Shown here: positions 24,079 to 38,090 of the stretch, piece by piece
Layout of the letters: each line of letters opens with the position of its first letter
Numbering within the stretch: position 1 is the first letter of the stretch
Assembly: GCA_024138015.1 (NCBI GenBank)
Contig: JAMXBB010000002.1
Location: forward strand, 13,302,040 to 13,366,039
DNA from: Lumnitzera littorea
Taxonomy: Eukaryota; Streptophyta; Magnoliopsida; Myrtales; Combretaceae
DNA length: 64,000 nt
Direction: 5' to 3'
Translations under genes and position numbers: made by a program
The notes under the pieces: model-generated
Seen by the model: only the letters and a program-made list of their open reading frames with translations
The model's database searches: none
Told to the model about the DNA's origin: nothing

Positions 24079-27000
24079 ATAAGGATAACAGGACCCTTAT
24101 ATGGTCCGCTTTTATAAAAGGAAGATGCACTTAATTTTAGCTATATTATTTTTACCTAATTAGTATATTGAATATTCTTAAGATGACACATTCATATACA
24201 AAAATGATATTTGTGCAACCTATTTACGTATTGTTCTCTTATTATTTGATGTGTAAATAACTTGTGTGAATGTCATTTCCATGTTTTAGTTTTTAGGGAA
24301 AAAAATAACATTATATACATGGGTTGATGGTTGATCATACCAATAATCTCGAGAAGTGCAAGGGTAATTTACAATGCAAATTTAGAAAAAAAAAAAACAT
24401 TTAAACAAAAATGAAAATGAAAAATAAAATAAATAGAGAGAAAAAAGAAGAAGAAGAAGAAGTGAGGGATACTTACATTGGGCAAGAAACTGGAGTTGGT
24501 GATGAGACAATAAGCAGGAAGAAGAGCATATAAGAGCTCGGGTATGGATCTTAATGCCCAAACAAGGATATACAAGTATGCCAAACACTGCCTAAATTGT
24601 AAATGATCCTGAAGAGTGCATTTTATTGGGCTTTGGCTAATGAGCAAAACTTCAAGCAGACCTGTGGCCCATCTCTTTTGTTGGGTCATTGTTGTCGGCC
24701 CACCAGAAGGTGCAGAGCCTAAGAAAGCAGGTGGGTTTGGTGAATAGTAGATTGATTTATAACCCCTTGAATGGATGTTTAGTCCTGTCATAATATCTTC
24801 TGCCGTGGTACCATATATCCAACCAATCTATATATAAAAGAAAAGGAAATTATGAACATAGTAAATCGACTAGTCATAAAAGATGGTATAATTTTCAAGA
24901 AAAATTAGGTATATTTAAATCCAATTATCTATATTTTTCGATCCGTTAAAGTGATTTCAAATGAGATAATGGTTAGTACTTGAAGTTGCTGTATATAGAT
25001 GACTAACTAACTGTTCAAACAATAACGGTAAATCTGATACCTCTCTTTTGATGGAAAAATAAATGAAGAAGACCAACGTCTCAATTTCTATTATAATACA
25101 AATAAACAAGTCAAAATCTTACTTCTTTGCCCCATTTTGTAGCATGCTCATAGCCACAATTTGCCACAAGATGCGCTGCCTCAAGACTGGTAGAAAGATC
25201 ACCGCACTGGGAACCCCTAAGGTCATTCAAAGCAAGAGCAGCCGAATGAATAAGCTCTTTTGAATTCCCAAATCCTTTAAGTATTCCCTCTCTACTAGTA
25301 GCTTCTCCTGCCGGATAAAAGGGGAAAAGGTTAAGATAGAAATTAAAAACAAAAAAAAAAAAAAAAAAGAATGTACTGGATTCTACCATATTTTAAAGGA
25401 ATATTTTTCTTTCCATTAACTTCATCCTCTGGCCATGATCCGTAAATCAGTCTGCGGCGGTGAAAACACCCAGTTCCTCCATAGAAAGGTCCTTGAATTC
25501 CCGCTATTCCACGCACAATGTACTGGAATTATGTGATGAATTCATGAGAAAATAAATTTATTATTATTATTTTTTTTTTTACATACACCAAATTATTAAA
25601 TATTCAATGAAAACATTGGAAAATTTTTACATACTTCATATAAAACCACGAGTTGGTTTCCGAATGGATCATCTTTTTCTCCGTCATAGAACATTTGTGG
25701 AGTTTGAACGAAACCACTCTCTCTTTCCGATTTTGAGCCAAGAAGGATGCACATGGCACGCTGAACAATTTGAGGATTATTGGCATACATGTCGCAGTCC
25801 ACATTCAACATGAATGGTGCATTCGTCATGATTCCGGAAACTCTACACTATTCATAATAGAAAAAAAAAAAAAAAATGGAAAATCAGTTCAAGGAAAAAG
25901 AACATCTCATTGCATTGCATTCTCACATTGGCACTAAAGCATGCTGTCAATCTTTTTTGAAAATATCATATATCACAAAATGTCGTTGAAACCCTAATCT
26001 GTTGCTAGTTTTGTTTCTTTTTAACGATAACTTTAGGGTTTTAATAACAATCTAGGCATACATACATATATGTATATATATTTTCGAGAGTTAATGGAAG
26101 TTAACATCTCATTTTGAGAGTATATAGTGTTTACATACACCTAACAGATAGTTGTATTGTATGATAAGGATTTGCCAAACTTGTTGATAGGGGTACAGTA
26201 ATGATACATTCTTTTTCAATTTCCATGTACATCATTTGTATAAACATGTAAGGACGTTAGGATAAATGTTTTACCAAAACATTCATAGCGCCAGCCTTGT
26301 AGTTGTGTGGATGCGTGGGTCGCTTTTCTCTAGAGATGTAAACCAGATGAGGCAATCCTTCTCCATCAGCACCTGCCTTATTTTCCGATATAATCTTAAA
26401 AAAAAAAAACAAGGATAAATAGGCAAATATTAGTTTGAATACTGGGTCTTTGAGTGAATGTTGCAGACATAAAATAAACATTAAAGCTTTAGAATTATGT
26501 CAACTTTTCACGGTAGATATAATTTTCGACGTAAATAATAAACTACGATTCAACTTTATAATAATATTTTTTACAATAAAAGAAAAACTATAAATAGGGA
26601 AAATTACAAGATAGCTCACTAGACAAAACGCGACGAGCATGCTTGGAATATTGAATTAGAATAACCACAAGCGACTTGGAACAACCAACCAACCGTGCTG
26701 GTGGTTGGTGCAATTATGGACATATTTTTTATATTTCTAATTTCAGAAACTTCCATCCTTCCTAGTCTTTCCTTAAATCATCCATGGGGACGGGGTAAAT
26801 TAGGTAATTTTTCTTGATTACCCTTAAATAGGCATAATTTTTTATTTACGAAGAATTTATTTTATTATTATATATTTCCAAAGACTGATTTTGAAATACT
26901 ACAATGAAATAATTTGGAAAAGCTTAACTAATACCATTTTGAATTTAGAAAACACCCTTTAGGATTAGTTATTGGTTCTTTTATTTTTTAGACGGCGTTT

Positions 27001-30000
27001 TAGGTAATTTTTTTAGATATAAGTAGATTTTTTTCGTCTTTCTTGTTTCTCTTTATGGATAATTATTTAAGAAATAGCAGAATTGTGAATTGCTTTCATT
27101 CCTTTTACCAATTTGCAATTCTTTGTGTTCATTAGTTATAATTTGCAGTATTATATTCTAAAGGAGATGATGCAATCATTCTGCTTGAATTAATACAAAA
27201 AGACACAAACTAGTGCGTTTATTTCACTGAAAATGTTTTTCAAAACTTATTTTACCTTTATTATAGTAATAATTCTACAAATATAAAATAATAACCTAAT
27301 AATCTCGGAAGAGGATTGCAGCTATAAGTAACGGTGGGATGCAAAAATAGTGACCGATGATCGGTACTGGTTGTTAAATATTTTTAAGAAAAATGCGAAA
27401 AGCATAATTTCTATCTCTAAAAGAGGAAATAGTTTGGTTTCCTACTCATCTTTCCGTCGTTATCGAAAAGGTTAACCACTAGTAGACTGTCCGATGAGCA
27501 CCTAAAGCTAAAGCCATCAGTTTCAACAGTTTTTTGAGTTAAAAGTACATCTTTATTCTTAAAAAACTTATTAAATTCATAAATACTATATAATTTATTA
27601 AAAAATTTCTTTTAAAAAAAATCATTACTTTATTCTTAAATTCCTTCATAATTTTTTAAAATTTTATATTAAAATTTTTGTAAGTCTTGTAATATATTTT
27701 AAACCAACTAAAACTTAAAAAAAAAAATAATAATAGAAAAATTGAGGAGGGCACGTTTCTCTAACAAGGCTATGAGGAAAAATCCTTAATAGCTTGCACC
27801 GTGGTTGGGATGGAGGAGGGAAAGGCAAGTAGAAGAAAAATATAAAATTTAAATACTTTTTCTTGTTTGGAAATAGAAGGAAAGTGGAAGGTGATAAATT
27901 TTACAAAGGAAAGTTTTCCCTCGACCCACCCTTCAGAACTGGAGTAATTTAAGAAGAAAAGTTATTTCAAAGTTTTAATTATAGTTTTACTTTTTAAGAT
28001 CTTATCATTATTTTTATAATAATATAGTAATTAGAAACTTCGGTTTGGTTGATTATTTTGATATGATTCGTTCGTCCTTTTATCTTACCATTAATTTAAT
28101 ATTTATTAAATCTAGATGATTAATAACACAATTAATTTAATAATTCAAATTTAATGAATATTAAATTAATAATATAATAAAAAAATGGAACCGATTCCGT
28201 AAAAATAATGAACGGAATCATAAAAAAATCTTATAGTAATTACATAATTTAAAATGCTTTTAAATATTATCTTAAAAACCTTTCCTCCCAAATAAATTCT
28301 AAACATTTTTTTCCTTTTATTTTTCTTTCTTTTTAATTCTTTCCTCCCATTTTAATTTATCTGCTGATCCCAAACATAGTGTTAACCAACGGCCAAGCAA
28401 GCCTTCCTTCTCATCTTGGACGCATGTCAACCTCCAGGCGATGAAGTTGCTCTAAGACAGCGTTTGACAATTATGAAATTTATTACGACGAATGTCGATA
28501 AGGGCCACGAAAATCTTTTTCGCGATATATGTGATATTTTATTCTCAAAATTTCTAAGAGTGATTTTTTTCCAGATGACGTATCGTTTTTATAATAAGGA
28601 AAAGGCTAATGGACATGTAAAATTACAATATGAACTATGTATTGACACATTGATAGAAAAATCTGAGGTGCAAAAAATAATTTTACAATATTTAATTACC
28701 AATAAGAGATTATACCCATTATTCCTCAATATATATTATAACCCATGAAGAGATTATTTTAATACAAAAGAATTTTAGAAAAATTGTGTCTAAATAAATC
28801 TGGTCAATCAAACCATATTTAAACTTATTGAGAACTATTTTAATAACTTAACTTTAAAATCCTAAATTTAATCGCTAAACCTATTATAAACATTAGTTTC
28901 TCATGGACAAATCGAATTCGTATCTTCTTTCATTGCCTAAATAAAAAAAAAAATAAAACAAAACCTAAATTCAATCAAATTGGAGTGGATACAATAGTGA
29001 AGTAGGGTTCTAGTAATTGGATCGACAGCCAATTTCATAGCCATTGAATAGCCCCCGCATGCAAGATTTAACTTTCTGACACCACCGATTCGATTTTTGA
29101 GAATTTCTATGTACGTCGTCAAAGACAAATTAGGTTCACGAGCCACCGTATCACATTTTATGGATAATTCCGACAGCCGGGGTCTTAATTTGTATTCTTG
29201 CAACATGGGTAAAAGGATAATGATACATATCATAGTTATCACCATTATCATTATCGCACCAGAATTGTACCGATAATAAATGATAATTGCAATTTTTTTT
29301 TTTTTTCGTTTCTTGTATATGTTACTTATAGTACTCCATATTGCTTTTTTCGTCATTAAATTTTGAGATAATTATGAATAAATTATACATATGACTAAAC
29401 CATCAAACTATAACGTCATATTTTGACGACGTTTAAAAATATACAAACACCCTATTTACTGAAACTCAAAGACCGTAACCGAAATAAGGGAAAAATGGTA
29501 TACCGAGTACATGTATTTTAAGACTTGGACAACTTAGTGTATAGAGCTTCACTCTCTTATAATTTAGTATCTAACAGAGATGCCTTTGGTGAGTCGTTTT
29601 GGGAAAATATATACATTAAATTATAAAAAAAAAAAAAAAAATCAAACTTTATATTCTAAATTCCAAATTACAAGCACTTAGATAAGCATATCGACTGTAT
29701 ATAATATGCTGATACATTTTTAACAGTTATATAAAGTTACATACTAAATCTTGGAACTATATTTATATATTCTTCGCTAATAATCATCAGGGACATGCAT
29801 AAATAATTTTAACGTACGTTCGAAGTTATAGGTTGTTGTTTTCAATCTCTTATCCGCTGTGCTATCACCTTAGTGGTATAGATAATTCTATTAAACCTGA
29901 AACGAGCGAGTTGGTTTTAGCGATCGAGAAAGTTTTAATTAAGAAAGAAAAGAATCCAACTCAAATGATAAACCAACATGAAAAATAATTACAAGTTAAA

Positions 30001-33000
30001 CTAATTTGGTATTCATTATAGAAAATAATTCTTGATATCAACGTTTTATATAGAGTGTAAGTCCAGTATTTTAGAAATTTTGATTCATATTGCACACTTA
30101 CTAATATATTACGAAAAAGGAAACTTACCTTAACGATGGAAGCATGATTTCTACGCTCACCATTGGAGAAAGGAGCCAAGTCCCCGGTAAGATCACTCGG
30201 AATCGGTTGTCGGCTGGCTTCATCTATCTTTTTGCTGAGCTGTTGGTACTCATCCTGCAATTTCACCCTGCTTCACTCAAACCACTTTATCGTATAGATC
30301 GGTTCGATCGAATAGATAGCGTTCAATTCCCTCATTATTAAAATTAATAATAGTTCGAAAGAATCATTATTATATATAATATATTTATTTTGGATACTTA
30401 TTAAACTTTAAGAATTTATGGGGAAATTTTTCTTATTTTCCAAAATTAGTCATATACTTTAAGAAAAAAAATGCATATATGTAAAAGTAAAAAGATTTTT
30501 ATTTAGTATTTTAATAAATATCAGTAGCAAAATACATATTATCATTTTCTCTCTCTCTCTCCATATATATATATTGATGAAGGTGCTGATTATTTTATGC
30601 AATATCAATTTGTTCGCGTAAAAGAAAAAAAGAGTTATACCCTTTTATTTTCCATTCTTTGAATTATTACTTTGGTGTTTTTATCAGGAATTAACTAAAC
30701 AAAGATTTCTTTGAATTGATTTTTTTCCCTTTATGAACTAGCGAACGATCATCTGACATGGTTTTTAAAATCATTATCCAATTTGTGAACCGCAAATTAT
30801 TTCCATTATGTTGGCTTATCAATAAATAGTTCGTCACTTCCTAATAATCATAACAATACAGCGAAAATGTTAAGGGATATTCAGAACTTGTTAAGATGTG
30901 GAGCAAAAAGAAACTTTCACTTTAGCATGTAATCATTTACCTTTTTTTGGTTTTTCTTTTGTAAAGTGTAGGATTAATATTGGACGTCTAAAGAGTTACC
31001 TTTTCAGTCCTTTAAAATATTTAGAGTACCCATTCATGGACCCATAATTTAGTTATAAACTTTTGTATTTTGAATATTTACTTAATATTTCTAGCTACAA
31101 TTAAGCAATCGAAAAGCGAATTAATAAATAAAAGTCTCGTTAATGAAAGCTTTAGAACTTCTTAAGGACCTGAAAAGCAAATTTTTCATCTTCTCCATAT
31201 ACTGATTACATGATTAACGGGAGAAGAAAAAAAAAAGAAGAAGTGAAATCCTTCTCTATTTACTTCCTTAACAAATTCTTCTTAGAGTGTCCATTAACAA
31301 TTTCTAATAAATCTTAACGATTGCCCTAACGTTTTCCAATAGATAAATATCTGCACTGAAGAATTAAACAAGTAAATAAATATGGAAAACAAAAAAAAAA
31401 ATTGTTGGAAGTATATTTAGATAATAAATGAATATGATTTTGATAATACTTACCGTAATGTTTTTTCTTTTCATCTATTATAACATTATGGTTTTAAGAA
31501 AGGAGAGAATTGAATTTAATCTATTTCATTAGAAACCAATAGATTAAAATAGTCTTAATTATAGTTCTAATATTACGTACCTTCATTGCTTTCCACGCTT
31601 GTTGAAATTCCAACGAACCATTAACATCATCCCCATTTGACGGCTTAATATCACCACCGGAGAAGTAACGAAATGGGGCCCGAACTGGTACATTGTACTT
31701 CTTACAAAAAGGAACCCAAAGTTTTGCAAATTTACCTGCTTCCACTAAAGCAAAATATGTGACCGGCGAGCAGCCGTCGTCGGAAACGTAACAAGCCAAC
31801 TTATCCTCCGGATAATCGACGGCCAGCAGTGACAGCACCGTGTTCACCGTAATTATAGGTGGTTCTAGCACGGGATCCGCTGTTGTCACGAGCATATCCA
31901 CCGGAGGAAGTTCCCTTTTCCTTCGAAGGATGGACCAAACCATTTTGTTATATAGGCACATATTTGAGTAATCAATTATGGAAAGACGGAGGATTATGTT
32001 GACATTGTCTTTCCAATTTTCTACTTCTAAGTTTAAAGTTGTGAAATGATATACTTAATTGAACTTTGTGAAATTTGCTGGTGATTACTATAATATAGTT
32101 TCTAAAGTAAATTTGATAAGTCAAAATCTGATCGAATATGTTTAGCTAACTCAAACTATATGCCTGAAATTGACAAATAAAGTTCAATTAAATACCATAA
32201 TTTGCAGTTTTAAGCTTTAATTGCAAAATTAAAAAAAAAAAAAAGAAAAGAAAAGAAGAAAAGATCAAAATTCGGGTGGCAGTTTCGATAATATAACAAA
32301 AAAAAAAAAAAAAACAGAGAGAGAGAGAGAAAGAAAAAGAAAAAGGTGTGGTTTTATGTCTACTAATACCAACATGAATGCATTTGTCTCATTTAGTTAG
32401 CAGATTTTTCTTGTATAAAACTCTGTTTAAAGACCATATATTTTAAATCCTTACATTTGTAGCTTACAATTTTCGATTAAGTTTGCTTTCAAGTATCTAT
32501 TTATCCACATACTCAATCATTATGGATCTGTTATGTGATCTCTAATCACTAAATTTATTACCCTTGCTTGACTCGTCTTCATTTAATAATTACTACCTGT
32601 ACTTGGCTGTCCATAAGATAGTGAGCAAATTGTTGCTATTTAATTATTTTGAACGTAACATGAATTATATGGGGGGTACTGAAATTTTTTAAGCTTAGCA
32701 TTATATTTAAGGGTATATAGGACATATGTATCTAATAATTTCACAAAATCGCCTCCAATAAAAATAAATGGAACTGCACCTTGTCGTACACAAAATATTT
32801 GAATGATGAACTCAGTTCTTAAAACAAAACACTTAATAACATGGCCCATAACGGAAACTTTATGATTGGAGTTCCACCCAAAAAAAAAAAAAAGTCTATG
32901 ATTGGATTATTTCTATCGACACGGTTCATAAATGAATTTTCCACTATGGAGTTTAATGCATGAAAGCAATCCATCCAATTGAAAATAGTCCCGTTACCTT

Positions 33001-33251
33001 TGGAGAAGACGTTGAGGATAGGTATTGTAGACAACCGGACTCCATTTGTTGCTAACGACAAGAACCCAGATGAACGTAAACCAAGATTCACACAAGAAAG
33101 CCGAAAACCATAATAAGCCACCATCTTTCACATGTATCAATCGATATATGAGAAGTGATACGAGAAGACAGAGCAAAGTGACCTCGATTGCTCTCTTCAC
33201 ATGGTTTTTACGAGGTACTATCTCGTACAAGGGAAGGTTATCTACGGCCAT
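23375..33251 (-). CDS. CSLB/H: Cellulose synthase-like protein, CslB/CslH type, 9 exons
   Basis: Exons in transcript order: 33251-32998, 31920-31581, 30254-30129, 26394-26275, 25847-25635, 25522-25387, 25307-25123, 24827-24477, 23926-23375. All junctions are GT-AG and the joined frame gives 758 aa, the usual size of CslB/CslH proteins. GT2 landmarks are intact: DDG (D132/D133), DCD (D297/D299), the catalytic-base motif TAED (D469) and QQKRW (Q507-W511). Two hydrophobic segments lie near residues 22-40 and 48-67, and several more follow QxxRW, as expected for a processive Golgi or plasma-membrane polysaccharide synthase with an N-terminal helix pair and a C-terminal membrane bundle. The family makes beta-linked wall polysaccharides; some CslH enzymes make mixed-linkage glucan, while CslB products are largely unassigned. 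The first in-frame ATG is at 33251 ([10 protein letters not shown]). Intron 3 is 3.9 kb. Sister fragments at 37-38 and 44 kb show that this locus was a tandem array. CslB versus CslH needs a tree. Confidence 0.93.
24049..24076. repeat. (TA)n microsatellite
   Basis: Fourteen TA units lie in intron 8 of the CSL gene. Confidence 0.85.
26395..30128 (-). other. Intron 3 of the CSL gene (3.7 kb)
   Basis: Long AT-rich intron between the short exons 3 and 4. Open frames inside it (28416-28748 on plus, 28937-29356 on minus) have no recognisable similarity and are crossed by simple-sequence runs. A block around 27740-27950 is slightly richer in G+C and could be an old insertion. Nothing else is supportable. 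Confidence 0.6.
30255..31580 (-). other. Intron 2 of the CSL gene (1.3 kb)
   Basis: AT-rich, phase 0; a CT/AT microsatellite lies near 30548-30573. No gene is seen. Confidence 0.7.
31921..32997 (-). other. Intron 1 of the CSL gene (1.1 kb)
   Basis: Donor GTAACG after CAAAG, acceptor TTCGAAG. The split Arg codon (AG|G) restores the frame into RELPPVDM. Parts of this intron reappear at about 37130-37740, which identifies the pseudogene copy there. Confidence 0.75.
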
Positions 33252-33312
33252 CGGCAATTTGATGGACGCTATCTTGGCATGTGGTTAGCGTTAGCTTAGT
33301 TTCCTACTGCCA

Positions 33313-33319
33313 ATTTATA
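33313..33319 (-). promoter_or_regulatory. Putative TATA box of the CSL gene
   Basis: TATAAAT reads on the minus strand about 62 bp upstream of the ATG at 33251. That would place a transcription start about 30 bp upstream of the ATG and give a short 5' UTR. The motif is common in AT-rich DNA, so position is the main support. I do not find it at the matching place upstream of the decayed copy near 38.1 kb. Confidence 0.4.
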
Positions 33320-33855
33320 GATAGAGACTAGAGTCGTGTTCCTAAGTCTAACTAGTTGGACAAATCCATGCTTGCGTCATACATGATGATAAGCAACATA
33401 CATTTTTCTTTATTTTTTTTTTATATTGCTATTTTTAGCAGCCTCTCCTCAATCTTTTATGCTTTTGTAAATTTTACTCATAGTTAAAAACGCATTATGA
33501 GGAAAAAAATCTATTGATACTAACATCAATATTTTGATAAATAATGGATAAATATCAATAATATTTAGATATACATTGATAATATTAAGTTCATATATCC
33601 ATGTGTTAAATCTTTATTAGTGCTCACTCATTATTCATCAAAACACATTATATTAATATCATCATGAAACCTAATGCTTCATCCCCTAAGGATAGGATCC
33701 TTTAGCTTAAGGAATTGTATAAAAAACCTAGCAATAGATGTACATAATAACTTTCCTCAGATAGAAATTTTGGTTTATTAAACTTATTTGAAATTAGTGA
33801 AAATTACAATGGCCATATAATGTAAGACAATTATAAATGCATCACTTTATATTTA

Positions 33856-33892
<37 letters not shown>

Positions 33893-36800
33893 CTTTGGCC
33901 TTTATCTTAAAAATCAAACATTTATATATATACCTCTAGATCTTTTAAAAATGGTGCATTTGAAATCCTACGGGACCATTTAGTCATAAATTTTACTTTT
34001 CCTAAAATTTTATTATTTTTATCATTGTATCCAAAAGTAAAAGAGCAAGACAGGGTTTAGAAACGTATCTTTCAAAGATTTTGTCCTTCAAACCGACGTC
34101 AATGCCAATAACATAGGTTGGTTAGTGCAAGAATGTATTTGCAATGTTATACATAACATAATATACCAATAAGAAGTATGAATTATATATTGTGTATGTT
34201 TAGTGGATGAGAGCATTGAATTTATTTATTTATTTATTTTTAACTCAACCATGATTTGAGAACTACTATTTTAGCCCATGCTATATGGTGTATTGATACA
34301 GATTTTAGACTTTATTTTGGATAACTCATATTTCTTGGAGTGTATCTCATATTCTAATTCAAATGGGAGTTAAAAGTGAAGTGTGGTAAGGAGTGCAAGG
34401 AAGGCATCTCCATGATATGCCAATTGTTGAGTAGGATGTAGGACAAGTGCCCTATCGCTGCATTATGCATTGGAGGAGGTAAAATGCCAAGCCAAGTCAA
34501 CATTTGATTTTGATTGTTATCGACGAACTGGATGACCAAGCACAAAGACCAATTTGTTAGCTAAGGGCTTGGAGGCCACAAGCTCAACCCACCTTTCGCT
34601 ATAAGACAATCGACCATAAATTAGGCCATGCAGGATGGTTCATCATCTATCTAATCATATCGATATTTCTGAAATAGTTTTGGTAAATCCGTATTTTATA
34701 ATAATGACACGTCTCTTTTTAATTCAATAATTGCACGTTTAATCGATACAAAAGTTTCCGTCCTCGATTAAATATATATACATATATAGTAATTTTCACC
34801 GATTTGCAAGCTGGTAAAACAAAATTAAAATGCATGCGTAATCAATGTAGAGGATCAGTACAGGGTACAGAAGTCCTTTCTCGTTGATACTGTTACGAGA
34901 GCGACCCTTCTTTTGATTATTAATCCAAGAGAGGACCGCTAGAAGGAGATCCCAACGACTAGGGGGAGCTGATAATATCAGAATTCTTGTCTATCGATCC
35001 ATGGCTTTCGAAATACATATTCATTGTTTATTTTCCTTAATTTTTCTCAATTTATCATTTTAAGATATTAACATATATAACCAGTAACTGAAATTATAAG
35101 AAATATATTAATATTATAATGATATTATATAATATTTCAAAAATCTAAACAATTTCAAAGGTTAATTTATAAATTGAGGAAAATTAAAAGAGAGGTAAAT
35201 AAAAATGATCTAAATCCCATAGCTTTGGTCTTCTTTTATTTGGTATATTAGACTTGTATTTTCCATGGTCTTTATTTTGACCAAATTCGTCCAAATTGAT
35301 GCCAAATATAAGTTCAGTGAATTCCAACAATCAAAAACCCCAACTTGCTTCGGTATTTCAATTATATTGCAATCACTACATTGGACTTCTTTGTGTTAGG
35401 ATTTTGCTCTTACTTCGATTTTTCTTTATCAAATTGGAGGAGTTGTAGTGCTTAGTTCTCAAGTTCATTTGAGGGCTTTGTTTGTGCGTGACTAGAGGAG
35501 CGTCGTTGATCTTACCATCGTCACTATTGTGTTGCACAGGTGAGCTATTTTCTTTCACTTTTTATATTTATTTTCTGCAAGAATAAAATTATTTAGAAAA
35601 AAGACCAATTCATGTCATAGTATTACGTTTTGTCTTTTTTTTTTTTTTTTTTTGTTGTCATGTGCTATTGAATGTATTTTTTCTTATTCTTGATGCATCA
35701 TTTAAAAAATAATAATAATGATGATATATATTACATTTAGTAGAAAGTTTGCATCCTTATTGTGATAAATTGCATAACATATCTTACAACTTTTAAGATA
35801 TAAGATATGTTACGCAATTAGTGCTTCCCATGATTTATGAAAATTACATCTTTATCATTTTTTTTTTTTCATTCTTGTTACCTTCTTTTTAGGTTGCATC
35901 TTTTTACATTGTTTAAAAAAAAACATAATATAATAATTAAAAATTACACTCTTATTATCTTCTTTTAAATTGTCATTTTCCACATTCTTTTCAAAACTAT
36001 ATCTTTGCCATATGTTAGCAAAAAATTGCAAGTTCTTTTGAGAAAAGAAAAAAAAGCACATTTAGCATGTCTTTTTCATTAAAACAAATAATAATACACT
36101 TTGTAGAACTTTTAAAATGGCAATATTAGATGCCTTTATTCCATTTTTTAATAACTTCTTTTGATTGCATTGGTTGCTCATGTGTGATTCTCATGTTTTA
36201 AGTGATTTAGTGGAAAAGTGAGTGTTTGTCAATTTTCTTTTAAAAAAAAATATTGTTTTTCTTCTTCTTTTTTTCTCTTTGTTGTTTTTCTTAGCATAAC
36301 TTCATTCCGTTGAAGTTTTTCTTTTTCTTTTCTTCACTTAGTTTTTTTTTTTTTTTTTAAGAAAGTAAAATAAATAAGGATTTTTTGAACCTATATTTCT
36401 TTTTTCAAAAATTGGCCATCGAATTAGGGTTATTTTAAAAAAAAAAAAGAAAAAAAAATGTAAGAATTTAAAGAGAAACTTTTTTTTTTTTCAGTAAAAG
36501 CAACTAACCTACTTGAGTTTTCTTTTTAAGGAAAAAAAAAAGGAAAAAGAAGAACTATGTATAGCCTAATCTCGATTAGTGAGTATATAGATACTTTAAG
36601 TAATATTGAAAACGAATTTTTTTTTCCCAAAAATAAAGATCATAAAATGTTTCTTTCACTATTCTTGTAAATACTAATAAATCTCTTAGTTTTGCAAGAA
36701 AAAAAATAAAAGGTGTTTACCTCCTTCTTGCCCTTTTTTTTCTTTCTATTTTGTCAAGGGAAAGAATTTAAAATTAAGGTCTTTTGAATTTTTTTTGAAA

Positions 36801-37130
36801 AGTCTTATATAGAAACTAGCTTGATTTTAATCAAGTTAGCTCATGAGTTTAGAACTCTTTGTTTTTTTTTTTAAAAGGGTTTTTTAAAATCTTTTTAGAA
36901 ATCGAGAACTTGCAACGCAATTGAGGTTATTCTTCCATGTAATCTCAACCTTTCTTTTCATTAGTTAGCAACTCCAAAAGCTCTTCTTCTTTTTTTTTTT
37001 TAATATAATTTTACTTTAAACTGTTTCTTTTTCTTTTTAATCGAGATTTTTCTTCGATTTTGCTAAGCAATTTATACTAAGAGGGTTAAGCTTAGTATAA
37101 ATTAAAATTAAGGAAAAAAGACCAAAACTC
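33320..37130. other. Upstream region of the CSL gene; gene-free AT-rich DNA with possible retroelement remnants
   Basis: No gene is supportable. A TC/TA microsatellite lies at 33856-33892. Two blocks richer in G+C (about 34330-34650 and 34830-35000) read unlike the background; the second has a purine run, AGGGGGAG, at about 34960, recalling a retrotransposon polypurine tract. Around 35290-35545 the sequence resembles a transcribed leader or an LTR end. From 35.6 to 37.1 kb there are many poly-T and poly-A runs. These identities are guesses. Confidence 0.35.
33856..33892. repeat. Compound (TC)n(TA)n microsatellite
   Basis: About twelve CT/TC units run directly into about six TA units. Confidence 0.85.
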
Positions 37131-38090
37131 GAGGTGGACACTACTAAAAAGTTTAAAGTTATTAAATGATATATTTAATTTTCTCAAAGTTACCACCTCA
37201 TGGCTTCACATTTACACTTATACTCTACGACCAATGAGTAGTTGTCACAACATACTTTTCTAAAAATGATGAACACAGTAAATTTGATAAATAAAAGTCC
37301 AATTAAATATGCTTAGCATATTCAAACTTTATTTATGAAATGTTGAAGTTGTTGTAACTTAGTGGTATGAAAACTAATCTTCCAAATAGGATGGATTAAG
37401 TTCCATTTCCCTCTCTTCCAAAATTGTATGTGTAATAGTTGAAAAAGAAAAAAAAAACCTTCATCTATGGAATCGACAAATACGCTGTTACTTTTGGTGT
37501 ACAATGTATTGCACCCTAATATGATTCTTTAAGCGTATATTGAAAAGTATAATATTAGGGAAATAGGATAGGAGTATCCAATAATTTCATGGAATCTTAT
37601 GAAAATAAAGGTAATTGTACATATCATGCACAAAATACTTGGGGTGGACGTGGTTCTTATGACATAGCGTTGGTATAAATATTGAATAACATAACGTGAC
37701 ACGATTTATAGATGATTTTTTTTTTTTTAACAAACACTGTGGAGCTTAATGCATGAAAGCAAGCCACATCCAATAGAAAATAACCCCATACCTTTGGAGA
37801 AGACGTTGAGGATAGGTATTGTGGACAACCGGACACCATTTGGTGCCAACGACAAGAACCCAGATGAATATAATGTAAACCAAGATTCACATCAGACAGC
37901 CAAAGACCATATGATGCCACCATCTTTCAAACGTGTCAATCGATATAGGAGAAGTGATACGAGAATACATGGCAAAGTAACCTATATTGCTCTCTTCACA
38001 TGGTTTTTACGAGGTATTCTCTCGTACAAAGGAAGGCTATCCTCGACGGCCACTATTTTAATATGGTGGACACTATCTCTGTAGTCTCTA
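37130..38090 (-). pseudogene. Decayed CSL copy: exon 1 and part of intron 1
   Basis: On the minus strand, about 38065-37797 aligns with exon 1 of the intact CSL gene and ends in the same CAACGTCTTCTCCAAAG|GTA splice donor. The initiator ATG has become GTG. About 30 codons in, an in-frame TAG replaces GAG (AGA GCA ATA TAG), and later indels shift the frame. Intron-1-like sequence continues to about 37130, matching about 32020-32970 of the gene. Exon 2 and later exons do not follow, so this is a truncated tandem duplicate that cannot make protein. Confidence 0.8.
37345..37457 (+). mobile_element. Candidate tRNA-derived SINE, copy A
   Basis: A polymerase III-like box A (TAACTTAGTGG, near 37355) is followed about 30 bp later by a box-B-like GGATTAAGTTCC. 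The element ends about 60 bp farther on in an A-rich tail (37441-37457). A similar head occurs at 44806. It lies inside the pseudogene's intron copy and I see no counterpart in intron 1 of the intact CSL gene, suggesting insertion after the duplication. No clear target-site duplication was identified. Confidence 0.45.

Noticed and set aside
28416..28748. 110-codon plus-strand frame starting [11 protein letters not shown]
   Set aside because: It sits in CSL intron 3, has no recognisable domain, and runs through AT-rich sequence with chance composition.
32640..33124. Alternative minus-strand frames overlapping CSL exon 1
   Set aside because: They run in a different frame from the conserved N-terminus or cross the exon 1 donor into intron 1.
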